Shown: in pieces, positions 1 to 7,876 of the stretch | Layout: every line of letters begins with the position of its first letter | Position numbering within the stretch: the stretch's first letter is position 1 | Origin: Burkholderia sp. NRF60-BP8 | GTDB taxonomy: Bacteria; Pseudomonadota; Gammaproteobacteria; Burkholderiales; Burkholderiaceae | DNA: 64,000 bases | Direction of reading: 5' to 3' | Assembly: GCF_001522585.2 (NCBI RefSeq) | Contig: NZ_CP013372.1 | Span: 496,001 to 560,000, forward strand | Made by a program: the position numbers and the translations under genes | The notes under the pieces: generated by a model | Databases searched by the model: none | The model's input: only the letters and a program-made list of their open reading frames with translations | Told to the model about the DNA's origin: nothing

Positions 1-1
1 C

Positions 2-298
2 ACCTATCCGGTGCTCGTCAATCACGCGGCGGAAACGGCATTCGCTCGCGACGTCGCGCGCGAATGGGGCGGCGACGGCGCGCTGATTCCGCAGTTGCGG
101 CCGATCGCGGCGAGCGAGGACTTCGCGTTCATGCTGAACGCGTGCCCGGGCAGCTACCTGTCGATCGGCAACGGCGACGGCAACGGCGATGGCGCGACCG
201 GATGCGGGCTGCACCACCCCGGCTACGACTTCAACGATGCATGTCTCGCGACGGGCGCGAGCTATTGGGTCGCGCTGGCGGAGCGATATCTCGCGTGA
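2..298 (+). CDS. M20-family amidohydrolase, C-terminal fragment (5' end outside window)
   Basis: The window opens inside this gene; 98 C-terminal codons remain, in frame from base 2 to TGA at 296-298. The remnant contains ASEDFAFML and HHPGYDFND, the C-terminal catalytic-domain signatures of M20 amidohydrolases (hippurate hydrolase and N-acyl-amino-acid amidohydrolase group); the His in HHPGYDFND is normally a metal ligand. A Gly-Asn-Asp run (GNGDGNGDG) makes a small low-complexity insertion just before it. Such enzymes are cytoplasmic metallohydrolases that release amino acids from N-acyl conjugates. The polar amino acid binding protein 82 bp downstream on the same strand would fit uptake of substrate or product. 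Substrate specificity cannot be read from the fragment. Confidence 0.85.
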   Translation, partial: TYPVLVNHAAETAFARDVAREWGGDGALIPQLRPIAASEDFAFMLNACPGSYLSIGNGDGNGDGATGCGLHHPGYDFNDACLATGASYWVALAERYLA

Positions 299-380
299 CG
301 CGGCGCATGCTGCGTACGCGGCGAGCCGGTGCCCGATGCGCCGGACGAATTCGATTCACGATCTACACAAGGAGACGGCA

Positions 381-1163
381 ATGAAGCAGTGGATGGCGGC
401 GCTCTCGATGGCGCTGGCGGCAGGGGCCGCACATGCGGGCGACTGGGCGGGCAAGGAGATTCGGCTCGCGGTCGATCCGACCTACCCGCCGCTCGAGTAC
501 AAGCTGCCGGACGGTACGCTGACCGGGTTCGGGATCGACATCACGAATGCGCTGTGCGCGGAACTGAAGGCGCGCTGCGTGTGGGTCGAGTCGAGTTTCG
601 ACGGGATGATCCCCGGGCTGCTCGCGCGCAAGTTCGACGTGATCGCGTCGTCGATGACGATCACGCCGAAGCGGATGCAGCAGATCGCGTTCACGAACCG
701 GATCTCGAACGCGCCTGCGCGGCTGATCGCGCGCAGGGGTTCGCCGCTGCTGCCGACGGCCGAATCGCTGAAGGGCAAGCGGATCGGCGTCGAGCAGGGC
801 TCCGCGCAGGCCGACTATGCGATCGCGAACTGGCAGCGGGCCGGCGTGCAGATCGTGTCCTACCCGAACCAGGACCAGGTCTACGCGGATCTCGTGACGG
901 GGCGGCTCGACGCGGCGTTCCAGGCGTCCATCGCGGCCAGCGACGGATTCCTGAAGAAGCCGCACGGCAAGGACTTTGCATTCGCCGGTGAAGCGATCGA
1001 CGACACGAAGTACTTCGGGCAGGGCGATGGGCTCGGTCTGCGCAAGCAGGACACCGACTTGCGCGACGCGTTCAATCGCGCGCTCGCGACGATTCTCGCG
1101 AACGGCACGTATCGGCGGATCAACCGGAAGTATTTCGATTTCGACATCTACGGCGCGAAGTGA
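381..1163 (+). CDS. ABC transporter periplasmic binding protein, polar amino acid family (Lys/Arg/Orn-binding type)
   Basis: 260 residues. Residues 1-22 form a signal peptide (MKQWMAALSMALAAGAAHA, then GDW), so the protein is periplasmic. Mature motifs fit the family 3 solute-binding fold: RLAVDPTYPPLEY, LTGFGIDITNALC, VESSFDGMIPGLLARKFDV, MTITPKR, and the C-terminal YRRINRKYFDFDIYG. The length matches ArgT/HisJ-type proteins. An AGGAGA Shine-Dalgarno at 370-375 lies 5 bases before ATG 381 and fixes the start. No permease or ATPase gene follows, so it must share a transporter encoded elsewhere or upstream of the window. Probably co-transcribed with the amidohydrolase. The ligand (lysine, arginine, ornithine or an opine) is an inference. 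Confidence 0.9.
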   Translation: MKQWMAALSMALAAGAAHAGDWAGKEIRLAVDPTYPPLEYKLPDGTLTGFGIDITNALCAELKARCVWVESSFDGMIPGLLARKFDVIASSMTITPKRMQQIAFTNRISNAPARLIARRGSPLLPTAESLKGKRIGVEQGSAQADYAIANWQRAGVQIVSYPNQDQVYADLVTGRLDAAFQASIAASDGFLKKPHGKDFAFAGEAIDDTKYFGQGDGLGLRKQDTDLRDAFNRALATILANGTYRRINRKYFDFDIYGAK

Positions 1164-1202
1164 GCCGCGTGGCGTGCTGTCGGCGCGCCGCACGTGAGGA
1201 GA

Positions 1203-1226
1203 CGGCGCGCGATCGACCGCGCGCCG
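1203..1226 (+). terminator. GC-rich hairpin, probable terminator
   Basis: A perfect 9-bp stem (CGGCGCGCG at 1203-1211, CGCGCGCCG at 1218-1226) with a 6-base loop lies 40 bases after the binding-protein stop and before the porin. It lacks a following T run, so intrinsic termination is uncertain. Confidence 0.4.
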
Positions 1227-1309
1227 GATGCGGGGAATGACCGCCTGCACGGCCTGCGAATCGCGCGGGCATTCACGTGCAGGCCCACAAAAACGTATAA
1301 GGACAACGA

Positions 1310-2495
1310 ATGAACTGGAGAATTTTTTTTCGTCGCGATTCCGGCGCTGTGCGCAGCGCCTGCATTCGCGCAGGGCAGCGTCACGCTCTACGGTCTGGTC
1401 GACGCGGGTATCGACTATACGAACGACGTCGGCGGCCACGGTGCATGGCAGATGGCGAGCGGCTTCGCGCAGGGCAGCCGCTGGGGGCTGAAAGGCGCCG
1501 AGGATCTCGGCGGCGGCTACAGCGCGCTGTTCCAGATCGAGAGCGGCTTCAACGTGAACGCCGGCACGCTCGCGCAGGGCGGGCGCATGTTCGGGCGGCA
1601 GGCTTACGTCGGGCTCGGCAGCACGCGCTACGGCACGCTGACGCTCGGCCGGCAATACGATTCGGTGGTCGACTATCTCGCGCCGACGACCGCGAACGGG
1701 AGCTGGGGCGTCTATCCGTTCTCGCATCCGCTCGATAACGACAACACGGGCAACACGTTCCGCGTCGACAACACGGTCAAGTACGCGAGCCCGGATTTCT
1801 CGGGCTTCTCGTTCGGCGGCACCTACAGCTTCAGCAACGACACGGGCTTCGCGAACAACCGGGTGTGGAGCATCGGCGCGCAGTACGAGCACGGCGGGCT
1901 GCTGGTCGGCGCTGCGTTCCTGAACGCGAACGACCCCGGCGCGACGTCCGGCGGCGCGGTCGCGGGTGCGGGTTCGGTCGGCGCCGATGCGAACTTTGCG
2001 TCGGCGCGGCTGCGAATCTTCGGGGTGGGGATCAACTACACGGCCGGGCTCGCGACGGTCGGCTTCGCGTACACGAACAGCAACGTCACGCGTCCGACCG
2101 CGAACGTCGGCTACCTGTTCGGCGACGAGACGATCGCGCCCGTGACGGGGCCGCTCGCCGGCGGCACGGTGACGGCGATCAAGTACCAGAACTTCGAGCT
2201 GAACGGCAAATACCAGTTCACGCCGGCGTGCTTCGTCGGCGCGCAGTACGTGTACACGACGGTGCGCTACGACGCGACGACGGGCAGCGCGAAGCCGAAG
2301 ATCCATTCGATCGGGCTGATGGCCGACTACAACCTGTCGAAGCGGACGGACGTGTACCTGATGGGCGCGTATCAGCGGGTTGCGGGCGACGCGACGGGTT
2401 CGTCGCTCGATCGGGCGCTCATCCCCGGCGCAGCGGACCTGTCGTCGACGTCGAAGCAACTGATGGTGCATGCGGGGATTCGTCACCGGTTCTGA
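1310..2495 (+). CDS. Gram-negative porin (OmpC/gram-neg porin family), start out of frame by one base at an 8-T run
   Basis: The body is a 16-strand-type trimeric porin: the mature start QGSVTLYGLVDAGIDY, then SRWGLKGAEDLGGGYSALFQ, GRQAYVGLGSTRYGTLTLGRQYD, and a C-terminal GIRHRF ending in the Phe typical of outer-membrane barrels. The only well-placed start is ATG 1310 with AAGGA at 1299-1303, but it is in a different frame from the body. The sequence between them has eight Ts at 1323-1330. With seven Ts the product would be one continuous 394-residue porin with a 20-residue signal peptide (MNWRIFFVAIPA..., cleaved after APAFA). As written, only an internal ATG (1452) opens the body frame, and that would lose the signal. 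It is therefore a frameshifted gene, a slippage-switched gene, or a sequencing error. Confidence 0.85.
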
Positions 2496-2511
2496 CGGCG
2501 TGCGGTCAAGC

Positions 2512-2552
2512 GGCGGCGACGGACGGCGGACGACTCGTCGCCCGTCGCCGCC
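2512..2552. terminator. bidirectional hairpin between convergent porin and oxidoreductase genes
   Basis: A perfect 11-bp inverted repeat (GGCGGCGACGG at 2512-2522, CCGTCGCCGCC at 2542-2552) sits between two convergent stop codons (2495 and 2593). It is well placed to end transcription from both sides. There is no strong T tract. Confidence 0.5.
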
Positions 2553-2592
2553 GACGTGCGTGCGCGATTGCGCATCGCGCCGCTTTCCCCCG

Positions 2593-3612
2593 TCACGCCG
2601 CGACGCGAATCACGACCTTGCCGAAATGCTGGCCCGACTGCAGGTACGCATAAGCTTCCGGCGCTTCGTCGAAGCCGAACACGCGATCGACGACGGGCCG
2701 GATCCGCTTCGCGTCGACGAGACGGACGACGTCGTCGAGCATCGCGCGGCTGCCGACCATGATCCCGTGAAGCCGCCGGATGCCGCCGATCAGCGACAGC
2801 AGCCCGAGTTCGGGGCCGCCGAAGCTGCTGAGGCCGCCGATCACCGACACGATGCCGCCCAGCTTCGTCGCGGCAACCGAGCGCGGCAGCGTGTCGCGTC
2901 CGCCGACCTCGACGACGAGATCCGCACCCGCGCCGTCGGTGAGCCGCAGCACTTCATGCTGCCATTCGGGCGTCGCGCGATAGTTGATCGTTGCATCCGC
3001 ACCGAGTGCACGCGCGCGTTCGAGCTTCGCGTCGCTCGACGACGTGACGATCGTCCGCAGCCCCGCCGCATGCGCGAGCTGCAGCGCGACGATCGATACG
3101 CCGCCAGTGCCGAGCAGCACGACGGTCGAGCCGGGGCCTGCGCCGCCGTCGGCGAACAGCGCATTCCATGCGGTCACGCCCGCGCACGACAGCGTCGCCG
3201 CCTCGTCGTAGTCGAGATGCGCGGGAATCGCGACCAGCGCGGTTTCGTCGGACACGAAGTGTTCGGCCAGCACGCCGTCGAATTGCGCGCCTGGCGAACC
3301 TGAGACTTTCGTCGGTGTGGGCGGCCCGTCGATCCAGCGCGGGAAATACGTGTTGATCACGCGATCGCCGGGCTTGAAGCGTGTGACGTCGCGGCCGGTT
3401 TCGACGACTTCGCCCGCGCCGTCGGCCACGGGAATCAGCGGCGCGTCGCCGATGCCGAGATAATCGCCGCGCGCGAACATCAGGTCGCGATAATTCAGCC
3501 CGGCCGAGTGGATCTTCACGACGACGTCGGTCGGCCCGACCGGCGGGCGGGCCGCGTCGATGCGGCGGAGCCCGGCGACGCCGTCGCCCGGTTTCAGTTG
3601 CCATGCATGCAT
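2593..3612 (-). CDS. zinc-type alcohol dehydrogenase-like / NADPH:quinone reductase (MDR superfamily)
   Basis: 339 residues. Medium-chain dehydrogenase layout: N-terminal GroES-like domain (VKIHSAGLNYRDLMFARGDY), the loop ADGAGEVVETGRDVTRFKPGDRV, then a Rossmann domain with VVLLGTGGVSIVALQLAHAAG and an ADLVVEVGG strand. The catalytic-zinc Cys and the structural four-Cys lobe are missing, so it belongs with the zinc-independent quinone-oxidoreductase-like branch: a soluble NADPH-dependent reductase of quinones or enones. The start is ATG 3612, preceded on the minus strand by AGGAGT; the longer open frame to 3648 has no ribosome site. It diverges from a LysR gene (start 3741), which probably controls it. 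Confidence 0.87.
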   Translation of the reverse strand: MHAWQLKPGDGVAGLRRIDAARPPVGPTDVVVKIHSAGLNYRDLMFARGDYLGIGDAPLIPVADGAGEVVETGRDVTRFKPGDRVINTYFPRWIDGPPTPTKVSGSPGAQFDGVLAEHFVSDETALVAIPAHLDYDEAATLSCAGVTAWNALFADGGAGPGSTVVLLGTGGVSIVALQLAHAAGLRTIVTSSSDAKLERARALGADATINYRATPEWQHEVLRLTDGAGADLVVEVGGRDTLPRSVAATKLGGIVSVIGGLSSFGGPELGLLSLIGGIRRLHGIMVGSRAMLDDVVRLVDAKRIRPVVDRVFGFDEAPEAYAYLQSGQHFGKVVIRVAA

Positions 3613-3692
3613 GTTCGACTCCTGGTTCGAGGGGGACGGGACTATCATAGTGTTGCGTATGGGGACGCATTGGCGAGAGTTTGGCCACGTAC

Positions 3693-3709
3693 TGTTTCCA
3701 TATGGGACA
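3693..3709. promoter_or_regulatory. candidate LysR operator dyad
   Basis: The 17-base imperfect dyad TGTTTCCATATGGGACA (outer TGT/ACA, inner CCATATGG) lies in the 128-bp gap between the divergent oxidoreductase and LysR genes, 32 bases upstream of the LysR start. A second related half (GTATGGGGACGC) occurs near 3657. The placement is typical of LysR autoregulation. Confidence 0.4.
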
Positions 3710-3740
3710 CAAACCTGCGAACGAACCGGAGCGGAATCAC

Positions 3741-4715
3741 ATGGACGAGCGGCTGAGAGGCGTCGCGGAATTCGTCGAGGTCGTGGAGTCGGGCAGCTTC
3801 GCGGCGGCGGCGCTGCGCGTCGGCGTCACGCGTTCGGCGGTCGCGAAGGTCGTCGCGCGGCTCGAGCACCGTCTCGGCGTGCGGCTGCTGCAGCGCACGA
3901 CCCGCCAGCTCAACCTGACCGACGAAGGGAACGTCTATTACGAGCAATGCCGGCGGTTGCTGGCCGAACTCGGCGAAACGGAGGCCGCGCTCGACGCGGG
4001 CCGGCGCGAGCCGTCCGGACGGCTGCGCATCAGCGTGCCCGTGCTGTTCGGGCGCCAATGCGTGGCCCCGGTCATGCGGCGTCTCGTCGAGCGTCATCCG
4101 CGGCTCGAAATCGACGTGTCGTTCAGCGACCGCGTGGCCGACCTGATCGACGACGGCTTCGACATCGCGGTGCGCATCGGCGAGCTGGCCGATACGAGTG
4201 CGCTCGTCGGCCGGCGGCTGGGCGTGCAGCGCATGGGCATCTGCGCATCGCCCGCGTATCTCGACCGGCATGGCCGGCCGTCGGGGCTCGACGATCTCGC
4301 GTCGCACGTCGGCATCGCGTACTCGCGCGGCGGGCAGCCGGTGCCGTGGCGGATCATCGGCGCGGACGGCCAGGTGCACGACCACCGCGTGGCCGGGCGC
4401 CTGCGGTTCGACGACCTGCAGGCGATCGCCGAGGCCGCCGCCGCCGGCGCGGGCCTCGCATGGCTGCCGTGCTGGCTGATGGCGCCGTACCTGCGCGACG
4501 GCCGGCTCGCACTGGTGATGGACAGCAACAGCGTGTCGGGCGCGGAGGTGTTCGCGGTGCGGCCGAAGTCGCGGCACGTGCCGTCGAAGGTGCGCGTCGT
4601 CGTCGACGCGCTGGTCGACGAGATCCCGCGGCTGTTGGCGTCGGATGACGCAGACGGACAGGGAGAGCTGCATCGCCGCGAGCGCGAGCCGCGCCCGTCG
4701 CGCATGGTCGGTTGA
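3741..4715 (+). CDS. LysR-family transcriptional regulator
   Basis: 324 residues from ATG 3741. The N-terminal winged helix-turn-helix (FVEVVESGSFAAAALRVGVT, then VARLEHRLGVRLLQRTTRQLNLTDEG) is followed by a substrate-binding domain (GRLRISVPVLFGRQCVAPVM, DIAVRIGELADTSALVGRRLG). Of the AaeR/DsdC-like type that often controls a divergent oxidoreductase, here the quinone-reductase-like gene. The open frame continues 20 codons upstream of 3741, but the conserved domain begins right after MDERLRG, so 3741 is chosen. The C-terminal 25 residues are Arg/Glu-rich beyond the usual fold end. The inducer is unknown. Confidence 0.9.
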   Translation: MDERLRGVAEFVEVVESGSFAAAALRVGVTRSAVAKVVARLEHRLGVRLLQRTTRQLNLTDEGNVYYEQCRRLLAELGETEAALDAGRREPSGRLRISVPVLFGRQCVAPVMRRLVERHPRLEIDVSFSDRVADLIDDGFDIAVRIGELADTSALVGRRLGVQRMGICASPAYLDRHGRPSGLDDLASHVGIAYSRGGQPVPWRIIGADGQVHDHRVAGRLRFDDLQAIAEAAAAGAGLAWLPCWLMAPYLRDGRLALVMDSNSVSGAEVFAVRPKSRHVPSKVRVVVDALVDEIPRLLASDDADGQGELHRREREPRPSRMVG

Positions 4716-5053
4716 CGCGGCACATGGCGCGTCAACGTACCTGAGCCGGACGCTCGGCAAGTTCGGCCCTCGCCGTCGCGCTCATCGCCTCGCAGCGGCC
4801 GATTCCCGTCGGGGTGCTCGCGCCGCTGCTCGTCGCGCTCGCGCTCGCATTGCCGGCAGGCGGCGTGCTCGCATCGCGGATCGCGTCGCGACGTGCGCGG
4901 CCGATGGCGACGAGGCGGGCCACGCGAGCGAAGCGGATGACGGCGACCGTACGCGTTTTTCTCACCTGACGCACAATCATGCGCAACGTGCATGCGACGC
5001 GCGGCAGCGTACGCATCGCGCCGTCTTCGATTCTTTCGTACGAGGCACGAATC
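4716..5053. other. 338-bp intergenic region with no supported gene; possible coding remnant
   Basis: A plus-strand frame is open from 4745 to TGA 4967-4969 and reads as a hydrophobic stretch (VLAPLLVALALALPAGGVLA) followed by an Arg/Thr-rich tail. It has no usable start or ribosome site. It could be the degraded end of a small membrane protein, but compositional bias could produce the same thing. No RNA gene or repeat was seen. Confidence 0.3.
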
Positions 5054-5773
5054 ATGTCATCTCGCACCTATCTCGTCACCGGCGCGTCGCGCGGCATCGG
5101 CTTCGCGGTCAGCACGATGCTCGCACGGCGCGGCCATCGCGTCATCGGCGTCGCGCGGCACGCGCAGGGCATCGATTTCCCCGGGGAACTGCATGCATGC
5201 GATCTCGCCGATATCGAGCAGACGGCCGCGACGCTCGCGCGTATCGGTGCGTCGGCCGATATCGACGGCATCGTGAACAACGCAGGCATCGCGTTGCCGC
5301 AGCCGCTCGGGCAGATCGACTTCGGCTCGCTGCAGGCCGTGTTCGATCTGAACGTGCGGGCCGCGATCCAGGTCACGCAGCATTTCGCCGACGCGATGAA
5401 GGCGCGCGGTCATGGGCGCATCGTCAACATCTGCAGCCGCGCGATCTTCGGCAGTCTCGATCGCACCGCATATTCGGCCGCGAAAAGTGCGCTCGTCGGC
5501 TGCACGCGCACGTGGGCGCTCGAGCTCGCCGAACACGGCGTGACCGTCAACGCGGTGGCGCCCGGCCCGATCGAGACCGAACTGTTCCGTCAGACGCGGC
5601 CGGTCGGCAGCGAAGCCGAGCGCAAGGTGCTCGCGACGATCCCCGCGCGTCGGCTCGGCACGGCCGACGACGTCGCGGCCGCGATCGCGTTTTTCCTGTC
5701 GGACGAAGCCGGTTTCGTCACGGGGCAGGTGCTGGCCGTGGACGGCGGCGGCAGCCTCGGCGGGCGCAGCTGA
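5054..5773 (+). CDS. short-chain dehydrogenase/reductase (SDR)
   Basis: 239 residues from ATG 5054. Classical SDR signatures in order: cofactor motif TGASRGIG (about residues 10-17), NNAG near residue 75, the catalytic Ser in CSRAIFG, YSAAK with the active-site Tyr and Lys, and VAPGPIETELF. Length and the closing DGGGSLGG strand match FabG-like NAD(P)H oxidoreductases. Likely a cytoplasmic ketoreductase or alcohol dehydrogenase; substrate not deducible. The frame is open for 25 codons upstream, but the Rossmann strand begins at SSRTYLVTG, so the short start is used. It stands alone between a LysR gene and the sulfatase operon. Confidence 0.9.
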   Translation: MSSRTYLVTGASRGIGFAVSTMLARRGHRVIGVARHAQGIDFPGELHACDLADIEQTAATLARIGASADIDGIVNNAGIALPQPLGQIDFGSLQAVFDLNVRAAIQVTQHFADAMKARGHGRIVNICSRAIFGSLDRTAYSAAKSALVGCTRTWALELAEHGVTVNAVAPGPIETELFRQTRPVGSEAERKVLATIPARRLGTADDVAAAIAFFLSDEAGFVTGQVLAVDGGGSLGGRS

Positions 5774-5850
5774 CGCACGGCGGCGCGGTGCGTGGTGGAC
5801 GGCGCGCGTCGCATATTCCCGCATCCCGTTAGCATGTGACGAATCCGACT

Positions 5851-5878
5851 TTGGGCGCCGCGTGCGCGACGCTAAGAT
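5851..5878 (+). promoter_or_regulatory. candidate sigma70 promoter of the sulfatase operon
   Basis: TTGGGC (5851-5856) and TAAGAT (5873-5878), separated by 16 bases, stand 32 bases upstream of the sulfatase start. Each box matches consensus only moderately. Confidence 0.35.
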
Positions 5879-5910
5879 CGCCGATCCCGTAGATCGAGCG
5901 TTCCGCAACA

Positions 5911-7860
5911 ATGAAAAAGTCCGCGTCGCCGTTGCATGCTTTTCGTTTCCGTGTCGTCTGCGCCGCGATTGCCGGCGCGGTGTCGCTCGCGTCGTGCGGC
6001 GGCGTCGACGGCGATCCGCCGCCGCAGGCCAGCGCGACGCCGTCGGCCAAGCGCCCGAACATCCTGTACATCATGGCCGACGATCTCGGCTATTCCGACA
6101 TCCATGCGTTCGGCGGCGAAATCGACACGCCGAACCTCGACGCGCTCGTCGCGTCCGGTCGCATCCTGTCGAACCACCACACGGGTACCGTCTGCGCGAT
6201 CACGCGCGCGATGCTGGTGTCCGGCACCGATCACCATCTCGTCGGCGAAGGCACGATGGGCGTGCCGACCGACGAACGGCGCGGGCTGCCCGGCTACGAG
6301 GGCTATCTGAACGACCGCGCGCTGTCGTTCGCGCAACTGCTGAAGGACGCCGGCTATCACACGTATATCGCGGGCAAGTGGCACATCGGCTCGGGGATCG
6401 TCGGGAGTACGACGGGTAGCGGGCAGACACCCGATCAGTGGGGTTTCGAGCGCAGTTACGTGCTGCTCGGCGGCGCGGCGACGAACCACTTCGCGCACGA
6501 GCCGGCCGGCTCGTCGAACTACGCGGAAGACGGCCGCTACGTGCAGCCTGGCCAGCCCGGGCAGCCGGGCGGCGCGGGCGGCAACCCGGCCGTGTTCTAT
6601 TCGACCGATTTCTATACGCAGAAACTGATCTCGTACATCGATGCGAACAAGCAGGACGGCAAGCCGTTCTTCGCCTACGCGGCCTACACGTCGCCGCACT
6701 GGCCGCTGCAGGTGCCCGATCCGTGGCTGCACAAGTACGCGGGCGTATACGACGCCGGCTACGATGCGATCCGCAACGCGCGGATTGCCCGACAGAAGGC
6801 GCTCGGCCTGATCCCCGCCGACTTCAGACCGTTCGACGGGCTGCCGGAGACGACGGCCGCATCGCCCGCGACCGCGAACGACGGCAAGGCCGGCGCGAAG
6901 TACGTCAGCGCCGTGCATTCGGCCGCGGACGGCTACGTCGACTACGGCCCCGGCAAGGTCGACAAGCTGTGGTCGAGCCTGTCGCCGGCCGAGCGCCGGG
7001 CGCAGGCGCGCTACATGGAAATCTACGCGGGGATGGTCGAGAACCTCGACTACAACATCGGACGCCTGATTCAGCATCTGAAGGACATCGGCGAATACGA
7101 CAACACGTTCATCATGTTCCAGTCGGACAACGGCGCGGAAGGCTGGCCGATCGATTCCGGCGCCGACCCGACCGCGACCGATACCGCGAACGCGCAGGAG
7201 CCGATCTATTCGGCGCTCGGCACCGACAACGGCAAGCAGAATGCGCAGCGCCTGCAGTACGGGCTGCGCTGGGCCGAAGTGAGCGCGGCGCCGTTCCGGC
7301 TCACGAAGGGCTATTCGGGCGAAGGCGGCGTATCGACGCCGACGATCGTGCACCTGCCGGGCCAGTCGCAGCCGTTGCCGACGCTGCGCGCGTTCACGCA
7401 CGTGACCGACAACACGGCGACGTTCCTCGCGGTCGCGGGCGTCACGCCGCCGTCGCAGCCGGCGCCGCCGCTCGTCAACACGCTGACGGGCGTCGACCAG
7501 AACAAGGGCAAGGTCGTCTACAACAACCGCTACGTGTATCCGGTCACGGGCCAGTCGCTGCTGCCGGTGCTCACGGGCTCGGCGACGGGCGAAGTGCACA
7601 CGGCGCCGTTCGGCGACGAAGCGTATGGCCGCGCCTACCTGCGCAGCGCCGACGGCCGCTGGAAGGCGCTGTGGACCGAGCCGCCGCTCGGGCCGCTCGA
7701 CGGTCACTGGCAGCTGTACGACCTCGCGTCGGATCGCGGCGAGACGACCGACGTATCCGCGCAGAACCCGTCGGTGATCGGCGCGCTCGTCGACCAGTGG
7801 AAGGCCTACATGAGCAACGTCGGTGGCGTCGAGCCGCTGCGGCCGCGCGGCTACTACTGA
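5911..7860 (+). CDS. arylsulfatase-type sulfatase, predicted lipoprotein
   Basis: 649 residues. The N-terminus has a Lys start, a hydrophobic core and a lipobox LASC with Cys29, so the mature enzyme is probably lipid-anchored facing the periplasm. The sulfatase (alkaline phosphatase superfamily) core begins at RPNILYIMADDLGYSDIHAFGG; Asp57/Asp58 are the usual calcium ligands. The modification site, normally C-X-P/A-X-R, reads CAITR (Cys95-Arg99), so Cys is kept but Ile replaces the Pro/Ala. Other family motifs are AGKWHIG, SPHWPLQVP and the metal-binding MFQSDNGAE. It removes sulfate from an organic sulfate ester of unknown nature. First gene of a run with its putative activating enzyme 16 bp downstream. 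Confidence 0.93.
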   Translation: MKKSASPLHAFRFRVVCAAIAGAVSLASCGGVDGDPPPQASATPSAKRPNILYIMADDLGYSDIHAFGGEIDTPNLDALVASGRILSNHHTGTVCAITRAMLVSGTDHHLVGEGTMGVPTDERRGLPGYEGYLNDRALSFAQLLKDAGYHTYIAGKWHIGSGIVGSTTGSGQTPDQWGFERSYVLLGGAATNHFAHEPAGSSNYAEDGRYVQPGQPGQPGGAGGNPAVFYSTDFYTQKLISYIDANKQDGKPFFAYAAYTSPHWPLQVPDPWLHKYAGVYDAGYDAIRNARIARQKALGLIPADFRPFDGLPETTAASPATANDGKAGAKYVSAVHSAADGYVDYGPGKVDKLWSSLSPAERRAQARYMEIYAGMVENLDYNIGRLIQHLKDIGEYDNTFIMFQSDNGAEGWPIDSGADPTATDTANAQEPIYSALGTDNGKQNAQRLQYGLRWAEVSAAPFRLTKGYSGEGGVSTPTIVHLPGQSQPLPTLRAFTHVTDNTATFLAVAGVTPPSQPAPPLVNTLTGVDQNKGKVVYNNRYVYPVTGQSLLPVLTGSATGEVHTAPFGDEAYGRAYLRSADGRWKALWTEPPLGPLDGHWQLYDLASDRGETTDVSAQNPSVIGALVDQWKAYMSNVGGVEPLRPRGYY

Positions 7861-7876
7861 GCGCGGGGGCGACACG

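Noticed and set aside
363..2486. A 707-codon minus-strand open frame across the binding protein and porin
   Set aside because: Arg-rich shadow of two genes with strong family motifs; it also spans the intergenic hairpin.
7823..7876. An upstream extension of the FGE start
   Set aside because: It would overlap the sulfatase and adds residues out of character; ATG 7877 gives a signal peptide directly.
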